Assembly (NCBI GenBank): GCA_964415885.1
Contig: CAYQCE010000022.1
Span: 1 to 53,150, forward strand
DNA length: 53,150 bases
Reading direction: 5' to 3'
From: CAYQCE01 sp964415885
Lineage (GTDB): Bacteria > Zixibacteria > MSB-5A5 > JAABVY01 > JAHJOQ01
Shown here in pieces: positions 26,407-35,350 of the stretch. Under the pieces are notes generated by a model, which was not told the origin of the DNA, did no database searches, and saw only the letters and a list, made by a program, of their open reading frames with translations. Position numbers and translations under genes: made by a program. How positions within the stretch are numbered: position 1 is the stretch's first letter; each line of letters begins with the position of its first letter.

Positions 26407-28563
26407 ATGAGATTATCAAGATCGATAATGCTCTCGGCGCTGACCGTCCTCGCCATGACCGTGTTCATTGCAGGGATGGCTAATGCCGAGGTCAGGATGT
26501 CGCTCTGGCTGGGCGGCAACTATACCGACTATCAGGATTATTCGAAGAAGGTCGGTGAATACACTCACGTCAAGAACGATCCGTATCCTGAAGCAGGTTT
26601 CAGGATCCGGGGAACTACAGAGAATGCGTATCTCGATCTGAACGGCATGTTTCTCGACAATAAGAACGGGCAGTTCAATATCGACTACAATTACAAGGAC
26701 AAGTTTTCCGCGAAGGTAAACTACCAGTTGTTCGAGCGGCAGCTCCAGTTCGATTTTCTTGAGAACATGACTGGTCGCGAGGAATTGGAAGGCGGCAGCG
26801 CCGGCGGGAAGATGATCAGTCACGAGGCTCTCGATTCGGTGCGTGACTATCGTTATGACCGTCATTCGCTCGAGTCCGAGTTTAAGGTCAAAATCAGCGA
26901 GAAGTTCGGGCTTAATTTCGTCGCCGCGCACAAGATGATAATGCAGCGTGGAGCAGAGCAGAAAGTGGCGACAACTCACTGTTTCAGTTGCCATCTCCAG
27001 TCCCGCTCGGCGGAGGTAAACCGGTGGAGCAACCAGGTCAATGTCGGGCTGGAGGCGAATCGGAAGGACGTATACGTCGACTACAAGTTCAGCTACCGCA
27101 CATTCCGATCCAATGCGGACCAGGTATCATTCTTCTACGATCCCGCGAAACATCCGGTTCATGGCGGTGCTGGAAGCGAGTTCAATTCTCGAGTGCTTTT
27201 TGCGAACGGCTACTTCACCGAGGATATCTACCCTCGGACCGAGAAGTTTTCGAACAAGGTCAAGTTCAAAACCGGCAACGACAAGCGAGTCTTGAGCGGG
27301 ACGTTCAATTATTCGAAGACAATGAACGATGTCACGCGGGACCTCGACATTGTCGTAGTCGGCGGAACTGTGAACTACAAGATGCTGATTTCACCGAAGA
27401 TGTGGTTCTTCGCCGATGGAGCGCTATCGAGGACCATATCGAATGATATCCTTTACGACATGCCACCGTGGCGAGAAGGGATGACAGGAGGCGATCTCGA
27501 CATCTTCGACTATTATCGCGCCTCCAGTTTGGACCGCCTGTACGGTAGAGGGGATGTACAGGGCATTATGAGGCTAAACCCGGCTACGAAGATCTCACTG
27601 TTGCTCGGTTACGAACACACGCGGCGTTACGACTATCCGGCTCTGGAGTCGGAGACGGCAACGAACAAATATTACGGCAAGGGAACGATCAGATATCGGA
27701 AAGGGCTCAAGACAAACCTGTATGCGAGTTACCGTCTCGAGCTGATTGATGATCCGTTCATGAACTACCGTGGCTTGTTTGAAGCCGAAGGTCGCGGTGT
27801 TCTTTCGCCTGAGAATGGTGCTCCGTTGGCGTACTACTACCAGCGTGAGGATCTGAAGTATCAGAATGTTACGACACTCCCGACGGTCAAGCATGAGATC
27901 GAGTTGCGGGGCTCGCACAATCTGACCGACAAGTTGTCGATGAACGCATCGCTGCGACTATCGATGGATGAGAACAACGATCTCGACAACGTAGAGATCG
28001 AGCATACGTCGATGCGGCCGAATCTCGGGTTCAACTTTATGCCCGATCCGAAGTGGTCGTTCACGGGAGGATATACGTACATCTACGACAAGTCGCGAGG
28101 GCCGATAACGATCGCGATGTTCGATGGGTGAGGAGGCCATCTATTCCAGGACTCCGGTGGAGTCCTACACTATGGTTCGCTCTGGACCAATGCCGACTTC
28201 GAAAACAAGGCACACAATATCTATGGCACTCTGGCGCTTCACCCGTCTCAGAAGGTCATGTTCTGGCTTTCCGGCAACGTCACGATGAGCAAGGCGTCGC
28301 TTGAACAGGTGATTATGCCTGAGCCGGGGGAGACTATCGAGCATCTCGATTACACGTTCGAGACCATGCACACCTATTCTGATCTCGACTACACTTATTT
28401 TGTCGGGAAAGCGGGATACTCGTACATGTTCCGTCCGAATTTGAAGTGGACTGCGGATGTGGCTTACTACGATCTGACCGACGATGCCGGTGGGAATGTG
28501 TATGGCGACGAGAGCGGGTCGTACTTCATGGTAAGGACCGGCCTCAAGATCGAGTTGTTCTGA
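26407..28563 (+). CDS. MtrB/PioB-like outer-membrane barrel with in-frame TGA (possible selenoprotein)
   Basis: The frame runs from ATG 26407 to a TGA-TAG double stop at 28561, 718 codons, the usual MtrB length, but codon 575 is TGA (28129-28131). The sequence after it continues in the same frame with barrel-type strands (HNIYGTLALHPSQKVMFWLS, KAGYSYMFRPNLKWTADVAYYD) and ends in the typical aromatic-free terminal strand RTGLKIELF. A signal peptide (ending AGMANA) and an MtrB-like Cys pair in HCFSCHLQ (Cys192, Cys195) are present. The barrel should enclose the adjacent decahaem cytochrome. Either the TGA is read as selenocysteine (a SECIS-like hairpin follows) or the gene has a recent nonsense change. 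Termination at 28131 would remove several C-terminal strands and probably prevent folding. Confidence 0.8.
28137..28175 (+). promoter_or_regulatory. SECIS-like stem-loop after in-frame TGA
   Basis: AGGACTCC-GGT-GGAGTCCT (28148-28166) is a perfect 8-bp stem with a three-base GGT loop. A lower stem CCAT/ATGG (28137-28140 with 28172-28175) closes an internal loop. The loop starts 24 bases after the TGA at 28129-28131. Bacterial SECIS elements have a G in the first two loop bases and a loop about 16-37 bases from the TGA, so the fit is good. It lies inside coding sequence, as bacterial SECIS elements do. Confidence 0.5.
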
Positions 28564-28683
28564 TAGCTATCTGGCTTTGTTTTGGCGAGCTGGTTAGACA
28601 AAAATACGCGTGGTTGATCTTGCATAGCTGAAATGCAAAATCGACCCCGCAGTCTATGCGGAAGCGCTATTTTGAGATAATCG

Positions 28684-28711
28684 CTCGACAAAACCGACTG
28701 AATTCGTATAA
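28684..28711 (+). promoter_or_regulatory. Promoter of the tetrahaem cytochrome gene
   Basis: TCGACA (28684-28689), 16 bases, TATAAT (28706-28711), about 46 bases before the start codon. The minus-10 is perfect. Confidence 0.6.
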
Positions 28712-28756
28712 TTGGATGTATAAGGGATTGGATGATTAAAGGAGAGAGGAGTTGCA

Positions 28757-29308
28757 ATGATCAGGAAGCTTTTGATTCTCATTTCCCTCTGCTTCTTCGT
28801 GCTGAGTTTCTCTTTCGTCTTGGCTGAAGAAACCAAGAAGGCTGAGGAGAAGAAGGAAAAGGCGAAGACAGAGTCCGAATTCGATTACATTGGCGCCAAG
28901 AAATGCCGCATGTGCCACCGCAAGGACGAGACCTATCCGACCTGGGCAGAGACACCGCATGCCAACGCCTTCGATGTTCTAAACGAGAAACAGCAGAAGA
29001 ACGAGGAGTGCATAGCTTGTCATGCCACCGGTATGGACGAGGATGGGGAACTTTTGGCCGGAGTTCAGTGCGAGGCGTGTCACGGTCCCGGCAGCGATTA
29101 TAAGTCTATGAAAGTGATGAAAGATCGTGAGCTTGCAATGGAGAACGGTCTGCTGATTCCGAACGAGGAAACATGCACGACGTGCCATGATGCGGAGAAA
29201 GCTCCGGATATCTGTAAGATTGAAGAAGAGTTTGATTTTGAGGCGATGAAGACACACGGGATCCATGCTCTTCCGGAAAAGGAGAAGAGTAAGGAGTCTG
29301 AAGGCTGA
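28757..29308 (+). CDS. Tetrahaem cytochrome c554-like protein
   Basis: A 183-residue exported protein with a signal peptide (FFVLSFSFVLAEE), a Lys/Glu-rich linker and four CxxCH motifs (CRMCH, CIACH, CEACH, CTTCH). The segment CEACHGPGSDY and the spacing of the first two motifs match the cytochrome c554 family. Such proteins are small periplasmic electron carriers; cytochrome c554 accepts electrons from hydroxylamine oxidoreductase in ammonia oxidisers, and an HAO-like gene follows here. GGAGAGAGGAG provides a strong ribosome site. It has its own promoter and terminator, so it is a single-gene unit. Confidence 0.87.
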   Translation: MIRKLLILISLCFFVLSFSFVLAEETKKAEEKKEKAKTESEFDYIGAKKCRMCHRKDETYPTWAETPHANAFDVLNEKQQKNEECIACHATGMDEDGELLAGVQCEACHGPGSDYKSMKVMKDRELAMENGLLIPNEETCTTCHDAEKAPDICKIEEEFDFEAMKTHGIHALPEKEKSKESEG

Positions 29309-29336
29309 TCGTTTTCTGCAAATAGATTTCTTTTAT

Positions 29337-29362
29337 GGGCGCGTTTCCGCGCCCTTTTTTTT
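29337..29362 (+). terminator. Rho-independent terminator
   Basis: GGGCGCG-tttc-CGCGCCC (29337-29354) followed by eight T. Ends the tetrahaem cytochrome transcript. Confidence 0.92.
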
Positions 29363-29400
29363 GTGCCAGATTGACACCCTATGCTGAGAACGATTTTGCG

Positions 29401-29429
29401 TTGGCATGATTGCTTTGGCTGTCTATATT
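29401..29429 (+). promoter_or_regulatory. Promoter of the HAO-like gene
   Basis: TTGGCA (29401-29406), 17 bases, TATATT (29424-29429), 37 bases before the start. Confidence 0.6.
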
Positions 29430-29466
29430 GACATCAACCTGGGAGATAGAATAAGGAGATTCGAAG

Positions 29467-30936
29467 ATGAAAAAACTGTTTATCGCTGCGTTGCTCGCGG
29501 TTGTCATGGTGCAGGTTCTCTTTGCGGAGGCAGAAATCAGCGACGAGACTCAGGAGTGTCTGATGTGCCACGAAAGCTACACTCCGGGAATCGTCAGGGA
29601 CTGGGAGAGCGGACGGCACTCTATGATTACACCGGCACAGGCGTTGCTCAAAAGCGAGATGGAACGACGAATCTCGCGAGAGGATGTTCCGGAAGAACTG
29701 GCGTCGGTGGCTGTCGGCTGCTATGAATGTCATTCACTCAACAAGACCAACCACCCGGACAATTTCGAGCACTTCGGGTTCGATATCAACCTGGTGGTGA
29801 CTCCTGACGACTGCCAGATGTGTCATCTGACCGAGGCTGAGCAGTATGCCGAGACGAAGAAAGCGAATGCGCTTCTGATCCTTGACAAAAACCCACTGTT
29901 TACGGATCTGGTCAATGCTCTCGTGAGCGTTGTTGATTTCAATGGTGTGGACCTGGTTCCGGTCGAGCCTACGATGAACGCGAAAAACGAGACGTGCTAC
30001 GCCTGTCACGGCACTAAGGTCGAAGTCAGGGGGACCGAGATCATCGAGACAGATATAGGCGAAGTCGTCGTTCCTGTTCTCAGCAACTGGCCGAACCAGG
30101 GCGTCGGACGCGTCAATCCGGACGGCAGCAAGGGAGCATGCACTGCGTGCCATCCCCGTCACAGTTTTGATATTGAGATCGCCAGGAAGCCGTACACGTG
30201 CTCACAGTGCCATCTCGAACCGGATGTGCCGGCGTGGCAGGTTTATAGAGAGAGCAAGCACGGCAATATCATGCAATCGATGGCCGAGGAATGGAACTGG
30301 GATAATGTGCCGTGGACCATCGGGACCGACTTCCAGGCGCCTACCTGTGCGGTGTGCCACAATTCACTCGTGGTGAACGCGACCGGCGATGAGGTGCTGC
30401 CGCGCACTCATGACTTTGGGGCGAGGCTGTGGATCAGGATATTCGGCGTGATCTATTCGCATCGCCAGCCCAAACAGGGGAGAACGTGGGAAATCGAGAA
30501 CCAGATGGGTCAGCCGATGCCAACCACGTTCGACAACCAGCACGCGGAGGCGTTTCTGATCGGGCGCGATGTCGCTCACGAGCGCGAGCGAGACATGAAG
30601 TCACTTTGCCGAAACTGCCACGGTTCTTCGTGGGCGGATGGATTTTTCGCGAAGTTTGACTCTACGGTCGCCCAGGCAGATCAGATGGTTCTGTCCGCGA
30701 CCGGGTTGCTACAGAAGGCGTGGAATGAGAAGCTCGCAGATCCTAAGAACCCGTTCGATGAATCTATCGAGCTCAAATGGGTCACTCAGTGGCTGTTCTA
30801 CGCTAACTCGCTGAGATATGCCGCCGCCATGTCCGGACCTGACTACGCCACCTTCAAGAATGGCTGGTGGGATATGACGAAGAATCTCAGGTCGATGCAG
30901 GAATCGATAGAAATGAAGGCAGCTCTGAAGGAGTAG
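29467..30936 (+). CDS. Octahaem HAO-like cytochrome c
   Basis: A 489-residue exported protein with eight CxxCH motifs (CLMCH, CYECH, CQMCH, CYACH, CTACH, CSQCH, CAVCH, CRNCH). Haem spacing and the C-terminal AMSGPDYATFKNGWWDMTKN match the hydroxylamine oxidoreductase family, which includes true HAO and reductive versions acting on nitrite, hydroxylamine or NO. Whether the tyrosine that cross-links the P460 haem in oxidative HAO is present needs an alignment. Signal peptide MKKLFIAALLAVVMVQVLFA; a ribosome site AAGGAG precedes the ATG. A good terminator follows. Reductive nitrogen-oxide chemistry or detoxification is inferred. Confidence 0.85.
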   Translation: MKKLFIAALLAVVMVQVLFAEAEISDETQECLMCHESYTPGIVRDWESGRHSMITPAQALLKSEMERRISREDVPEELASVAVGCYECHSLNKTNHPDNFEHFGFDINLVVTPDDCQMCHLTEAEQYAETKKANALLILDKNPLFTDLVNALVSVVDFNGVDLVPVEPTMNAKNETCYACHGTKVEVRGTEIIETDIGEVVVPVLSNWPNQGVGRVNPDGSKGACTACHPRHSFDIEIARKPYTCSQCHLEPDVPAWQVYRESKHGNIMQSMAEEWNWDNVPWTIGTDFQAPTCAVCHNSLVVNATGDEVLPRTHDFGARLWIRIFGVIYSHRQPKQGRTWEIENQMGQPMPTTFDNQHAEAFLIGRDVAHERERDMKSLCRNCHGSSWADGFFAKFDSTVAQADQMVLSATGLLQKAWNEKLADPKNPFDESIELKWVTQWLFYANSLRYAAAMSGPDYATFKNGWWDMTKNLRSMQESIEMKAALKE

Positions 30937-30956
30937 GCTGTATCTGTTAAGATAGA

Positions 30957-30990
30957 GAAGGCGGCAGGATTTCCTGCCGCTTCTTCTTCA
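30957..30990. terminator. Hairpin terminator between convergent genes
   Basis: GCGGCAGG-attt-CCTGCCGC (30961-30980) flanked by GAAG / CTTC and a TTCTTCTT tail on the plus strand. It may serve both the HAO-like gene and the facing elbB gene. Confidence 0.8.
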
Positions 30991-31006
30991 CAGTCGTGTG
31001 GTTCTT

Positions 31007-31675
31007 TCACGCCAGCTCTACGACTTTCTTGACGAGTTTCTCGATTCCAATCGCGACCTCCTTGATACTCTTGCCGAGCATGTAGGCCGGAGTCGAGACG
31101 ATCTTGTTGGCTTCATCCACGACGATTTCATCCACTTGTGCCTCCAGCGGTTCCGCATTGAACGCACGGAGCGCGTTCATGGTGTCGACATCCGTTCCGA
31201 TAGTGAGCCTCGGCGTGATGCCCGCGTCTTTGAGCGAACGCGCTATCATAACGGGCGAGATACATATCGTGCCGATTACCTTCCCGGCTCCGATGGCTTC
31301 GCGAACGAGGTCTCCGACCTTCGGGTCAACTTCGCAGTCTGTTCCTTTGGTAGCAAAGTCACAGAGGTTCTTAGCGGCGCCGTAGCCACCCGGAAACACG
31401 ATTGCGTCGAAATCGCCCAGTTTAAGATTGTCTACTGAATCGATGTCGCCGCGTGCGATTCTCGCTGCTTCCACCATCACGTTTCGTTTCTCACCCTCGG
31501 CCGGTTCACCTTTGACATGGTCAATAACGTGCATCTGATCCTTATCCGGGGCGAAACATTTCACCTGTGCGCCCGCCTGATCGAGATATAAGAGTGCCAG
31601 CGTAGCCTCATGTATTTCCGAGCCGTCAAAAACGCCCGATCCTGCCAGGATTACCGCAACTTTCTTCATCGCCAT
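31007..31675 (-). CDS. elbB: ElbB-like glyoxalase, DJ-1/PfpI family
   Basis: A 222-residue cytosolic protein of the DJ-1/PfpI superfamily, ElbB subgroup. It shows GSGVFDGSEIHEA near the start, the nucleophile-elbow region VIGTICISPVMIARSL with Cys at the reactive position, and FPGGYGAAKNL. ElbB of E. coli has weak glyoxalase activity and was linked to isoprenoid synthesis; its physiological role is not settled. GAAAGGAG precedes the start. It follows the decarboxylase operon on the same strand but has its own candidate promoter. Confidence 0.9.
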   Translation of the reverse strand: MAMKKVAVILAGSGVFDGSEIHEATLALLYLDQAGAQVKCFAPDKDQMHVIDHVKGEPAEGEKRNVMVEAARIARGDIDSVDNLKLGDFDAIVFPGGYGAAKNLCDFATKGTDCEVDPKVGDLVREAIGAGKVIGTICISPVMIARSLKDAGITPRLTIGTDVDTMNALRAFNAEPLEAQVDEIVVDEANKIVSTPAYMLGKSIKEVAIGIEKLVKKVVELA

Positions 31676-31756
31676 TTGCTCCTTTCCCGTATCTACGTCA
31701 ACTCAGTTGGTTCAAACTTCACTATCAGCTTTCGTGTGCATCGTTAGCCTGTTAAA

Positions 31757-31785
31757 GGGATACAAAACTACAAACGATCTGTCAA
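31757..31785 (-). promoter_or_regulatory. Candidate promoter of elbB
   Basis: On the minus strand TTGACA (31785-31780), 17 bases, TATCCC (31762-31757). The minus-10 is imperfect. Confidence 0.35.
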
Positions 31786-31797
31786 CCGTGACCGAAT

Positions 31798-32922
31798 CTA
31801 GCCGAAAGTTGCCAACAGCACTCCGGCGGCCACGGCGGATCCTATCACGCCGGCGACATTCGGTGCCATGGCGTGCATTATGAGGAAGTTGTTTGGATCC
31901 TCTTTCGCTCCGACCATCTGGCAGACTCGAGCGGAATCCGGTACTGCCGAGACTCCGGCGGCTCCGACTATGGGGTTTATCCTGTTCTTCGACGTCAGAT
32001 TCAATAGTTTGGCGAAAGTGATGCCCGATGCCGTTGCTACTGCGAACGATGTCGCGCCAAGAGCGAATATCTTGATGGAATCGGGTGTCAGAAAGCGGGA
32101 TGCATCCGTGGAAGCGCCGACAGTGAAACCGAGTAGAATCGTGATTATGTCGATGAATGCGGTTCGCGCGGTTTTGGCGAGACGCTCCGTCACCATGCTC
32201 TCTTTGAGCACGTTTCCAAAAAAGAGGAACCCGAGGAGGTTGATCGAGCCCGGTGCGATGAAGCCCGTGATCAGGAACGCGACAATCGGAAACATGATTC
32301 TGAGACGCTTGCTGACAGGCCTGGTGGGTTTCATCCTGATCAGACGTTCCTTCTTTGTTGTGAGGAGCTTGATTATCGGTGGCTGGATAACCGGCACGAG
32401 TGCCATGTACGAGTACGCCGACACGGCAATTGCCCCGAGAAGGTGTGGCGCAAGTTTGGAGGACAAAAAGATCGCAGTGGGGCCGTCCGCGCCGCCGATG
32501 ATACCTATCGCCGCGGCGTCGGCATACCCAAAGCCGAGCAGAACGGCTCCGAGGAATGTCAAAAAGATACCGGCTTGTGCGGCTGCTCCGAGGAGTATTA
32601 GCCTCGGGTTTGCGAGCATACACGAGAAATCGGTCATAGCCCCAATCCCAAGAAAGATGAGCGGTGGATACCATCCCTGCGTGACGCCGGTGTAGAGAAT
32701 CGAGAGCACCGAACCGTCCTCGTATATGCCGATGTTCATCCCGCGGGCGAACGGGATGTTGCCGACCAGTATGCCGAAACCGATCGGGACGAGCAACAGC
32801 GGTTCGTAGTCTTTCACAATGCCCAGGTAGAGAAATATGCAGCCGACAACCAGCATCGCAAGATTGCCCCAGGTAAAATTCCAGAGCGCGCCGGTCTTTA
32901 GAAATCCTAACAGTATCTCCAT
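31798..32922 (-). CDS. Na+-translocating decarboxylase beta subunit
   Basis: A 374-residue polytopic membrane protein of the OadB/MmdB/GcdB family, the subunit that decarboxylates carboxybiotin and pumps sodium outward. The diagnostic IGIIGGADGPTAIFLSSKLA holds the conserved Asp of the ion site, and the C-terminal part has NPIVGAAGVSAVPDSARVCQ and APNVAGVIGSA, also family signatures. It is the last gene of the decarboxylase operon, 20 bases after the biotin carrier gene. A longer overlapping frame to 32956 is not protein-like. Confidence 0.95.
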   Translation of the reverse strand: MEILLGFLKTGALWNFTWGNLAMLVVGCIFLYLGIVKDYEPLLLVPIGFGILVGNIPFARGMNIGIYEDGSVLSILYTGVTQGWYPPLIFLGIGAMTDFSCMLANPRLILLGAAAQAGIFLTFLGAVLLGFGYADAAAIGIIGGADGPTAIFLSSKLAPHLLGAIAVSAYSYMALVPVIQPPIIKLLTTKKERLIRMKPTRPVSKRLRIMFPIVAFLITGFIAPGSINLLGFLFFGNVLKESMVTERLAKTARTAFIDIITILLGFTVGASTDASRFLTPDSIKIFALGATSFAVATASGITFAKLLNLTSKNRINPIVGAAGVSAVPDSARVCQMVGAKEDPNNFLIMHAMAPNVAGVIGSAVAAGVLLATFG

Positions 32923-32942
32923 TGCTCTGCCTGCCCGGTTCC

Positions 32943-33344
32943 CTACTCGAACTCAACGAGAGTCTGGTTCTCGCGCACCGAATCTCCCACAGCCACGGGG
33001 ATAGACTTGATCTTCCCAGATATGGGCGCTGCGATACCGGTGTTCATCTTCATCGCTTCGACAACCAGCAGCACCTGACCGGATTCGACCTGGTCGCCGA
33101 CTTTGCATTTGATTTCGTGGACAGTCCCCGCGATTGGTGAGGTGACCTTGCCGCCTTCGGATTCGCCCGCCGGCTTTGCGGCTGCTGTAGCTGGTTGCGC
33201 GGTTTCCGGCGGATGTGTAGCGGATCTCTGCGGCGTGCGTCTGGGGCGAGTGCTCTGGTTGATCACGGGAAAACCTTCGCCGGGATCGAGCACCTCGACA
33301 TCAACCTCGTATGCGACCCCATGAACTGTAATCTTGAGCTTCAT
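32943..33344 (-). CDS. Biotin carboxyl carrier subunit of the decarboxylase
   Basis: A 133-residue carrier. A short N-terminal domain and a Pro/Ala-rich flexible linker lead to a biotinyl domain (about 65-133) with the biotinylation motif EAMKM, whose Lys carries biotin. It shuttles the carboxyl group from the alpha subunit to the membrane beta subunit. Length and order match the gamma/delta carriers of methylmalonyl-CoA and glutaconyl-CoA decarboxylases. It lies between the small membrane subunit and the beta subunit. Confidence 0.95.
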   Translation of the reverse strand: MKLKITVHGVAYEVDVEVLDPGEGFPVINQSTRPRRTPQRSATHPPETAQPATAAAKPAGESEGGKVTSPIAGTVHEIKCKVGDQVESGQVLLVVEAMKMNTGIAAPISGKIKSIPVAVGDSVRENQTLVEFE

Positions 33345-33392
33345 CTATAATACTCCGCGTTGCATTGCTCTAAACGATATTTACTTCCTGTC

Positions 33393-33728
33393 TCATCTTT
33401 TCCTCGGGACTACGTGTGAGCCGTGCAGAATGGCACGCCCATGCCTGGACCAGGGACCGGATTCTGAATGCGTTGGCATCAGGCGTCTCACTCTTCGAAT
33501 GTGGAATCTGCCCTGGATCATCGTTGCAGCTGCTGCGGCAATCAGCAGAAGCGTGGTTGTGTCGATGCTCTGGTCCTTATCGAGCGCGGCCCGCTCCTGC
33601 TTTTCTTCCCGCGACTCCCATCTTGCGTCCAGCCTTCGGATCACAGTTACTGTTACGGAAATAAACGCCAGAGCGCCGAACACGAGTAGGATCCCGATGA
33701 CCGCGAATTTCAGGGTGAATGGATCCAT
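33393..33728 (-). CDS. Small membrane subunit of the decarboxylase (OadG-like)
   Basis: A 111-residue protein with one N-terminal membrane helix (KFAVIGILLVFGALAFISVT), a charged segment and a second Ala-rich hydrophobic stretch. This is the form of OadG/MmdD subunits, which assemble the alpha and beta subunits; the sequence itself is poorly conserved. It lies 13 bases after the alpha-subunit gene and before the biotin carrier, the expected position. The call rests mainly on size, topology and context. Confidence 0.8.
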   Translation of the reverse strand: MDPFTLKFAVIGILLVFGALAFISVTVTVIRRLDARWESREEKQERAALDKDQSIDTTTLLLIAAAAATMIQGRFHIRRVRRLMPTHSESGPWSRHGRAILHGSHVVPRKR

Positions 33729-33741
33729 AGATGTATACTCC

Positions 33742-35292
33742 TTACAGCGGAATCAGACCGTGCTTCTTCTGGGGCCTGAGTTCACGTTTCGCACGCAGGA
33801 CCTCCAGCGCAGACGCGATGTAAGGCCGTGTGTCGGCGGGTTCGAGTATTTCGTCCACGAGACCGTGCGCGGCTGCGAAGTACGGATTCGCGAACGTGTC
33901 GCGGTATTCCTCGTGTCGCTTGTTTCTTTCGGCTGTGGCATCTTCCGCAGTTTCTATATCCTTTCGATAGAGCACATTGACCGCGCCCTCGGCGCCCATG
34001 ACTGCGATCTCGGCAGAGGGCCATGCGCATAGAGTGTCGGCGCCCATGCTCTTTGAGCACATGGCAAGGAATGCCCCTCCGTAGGCTTTGCGAATCACCA
34101 CGGTGATCTTCGGCACAGTTGCGGCCGCGTATGCGAACAGCATTTTCGCGCCGTGACGAATGATTCCGCCGTACTCCTGCTGAATCCCGGGCATGAATCC
34201 AGGAACATCCACAAATGTCAGCAGCGGTATGTTGAATGCATTGCAGAATCGGATGAAGCGGGATGCCTTATCGGATGAGTTGATATCGAGCACTCCGGCC
34301 TTGTGCATCGGCTGGTTTGCGATCACGCCGATTGTGTATCCGGTCAGTCTGCCGAAACCGACGATGAGATTGGGGGCGAAATGCTCCTGCACCTCGAGAA
34401 AGTCACCATCATCAATGATTCTGCCGATGATGTCGTGCATGTCGTAGGCTTCCCTGGGGTCATCCGGCACGATATCATTCAGCGATTCATCTGCGACAAT
34501 CTCTTCTTCGTGCAACTCCGGGTAGAATGGCGGGTCTTCGGTGTTGTTGCTCGGAAGAAATGAGAGCAGTCGCCTGGTTATCTTGATCGCGTCCTCGTCG
34601 TTCTCCGCTATGAAATGAACAACCCCGGAATAGTGGGCGTGCGATTCGACTCCGCCGAGCTGTTCTGCGGTAATATCCTCACCCGTTACCTGCTTGATAA
34701 CCAGCGGGCCGGTGATATACATCTGGCCTTCATGCCGAACCTGGATGATGAAATCGGTGAGAGCTGGAGAGTAGGCAGCGCCTCCGGCGCACGGACCTGC
34801 AATTATGCTGATCTGGGGCACGACTCCGGACAGGAGGACATTCCGGTAGAAGATACCGCCGTAACCGGAGAGCGAGTCGACACCCTCCTGAATTCGCGCA
34901 CCGCCGGAATCGTTGATCATCACGAACGGGTCACCCGTTTTGGCCGCTGCCTCCATAGCTTCCTGGATCTTTCTCGCAGTTGCCTCTCCGACTGCGCCTC
35001 CGGCGACGGTGAAGTCCTGACTGGCGACATAAACGGGACGTCCGTCGATAATGCCGTGACCGGTTATCACGCCTTCGCCCGGGAAGTTCATTTTCTCCAT
35101 GCCGAAGTGAGTGCATCTATGCTTGACGAACAGGAGAGACTCGCGAAAGGTATTCGGCTCGAAGAGCAGGTCGACTCGCTCGCGCGCCGTAAGTTTCCCT
35201 ATCGAATGCTGCCTCTCGACCCGCTTCTTTCCGCCGCCCTGCTGGAGTTCGTGTCTTTTCTTTCTGAGTTCATCTATTTTCGTCTGAGACAT
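33742..35292 (-). CDS. Acyl-CoA carboxyltransferase alpha subunit (methylmalonyl-CoA decarboxylase type)
   Basis: A 516-residue carboxyltransferase of the PccB/MmdA family. It transfers the carboxyl group from an acyl-CoA, probably methylmalonyl-CoA, to biotin. Signatures are KLTARERVDLLFEP, the CoA-pocket INDSGGARIQEGVDSLSGYG, GPCAGGAAYSPALTDF, FVDVPGFMPG and KAYGGAFLAMCSKSMG. The ATG at 35292 is chosen because GAGG lies upstream with suitable spacing. It is the first gene of the four-subunit operon. With the membrane subunits the enzyme should couple decarboxylation to sodium export, as in propionate or succinate fermentation. Glutaconyl-CoA is a less likely substrate. Confidence 0.92.
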   Translation of the reverse strand: MSQTKIDELRKKRHELQQGGGKKRVERQHSIGKLTARERVDLLFEPNTFRESLLFVKHRCTHFGMEKMNFPGEGVITGHGIIDGRPVYVASQDFTVAGGAVGEATARKIQEAMEAAAKTGDPFVMINDSGGARIQEGVDSLSGYGGIFYRNVLLSGVVPQISIIAGPCAGGAAYSPALTDFIIQVRHEGQMYITGPLVIKQVTGEDITAEQLGGVESHAHYSGVVHFIAENDEDAIKITRRLLSFLPSNNTEDPPFYPELHEEEIVADESLNDIVPDDPREAYDMHDIIGRIIDDGDFLEVQEHFAPNLIVGFGRLTGYTIGVIANQPMHKAGVLDINSSDKASRFIRFCNAFNIPLLTFVDVPGFMPGIQQEYGGIIRHGAKMLFAYAAATVPKITVVIRKAYGGAFLAMCSKSMGADTLCAWPSAEIAVMGAEGAVNVLYRKDIETAEDATAERNKRHEEYRDTFANPYFAAAHGLVDEILEPADTRPYIASALEVLRAKRELRPQKKHGLIPL

Positions 35293-35323
35293 GCAAACCT
35301 CTTTCACTGACGTTTAGTGTAGG

Positions 35324-35350
35324 ATCATAGAGCGTGCCTGTGAGAGTCAA
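35324..35350 (-). promoter_or_regulatory. Candidate promoter of the decarboxylase operon
   Basis: On the minus strand TTGACT (35350-35345), 15 bases, TATGAT (35329-35324), about 32 bases before the alpha-subunit start. The spacer is short. Confidence 0.4.

Noticed and set aside
31712..32956. Long minus-strand frame of 414 codons overlapping the decarboxylase beta subunit
   Set aside because: Arg/His-rich shadow with no domain; the beta subunit in the other frame has all family motifs.
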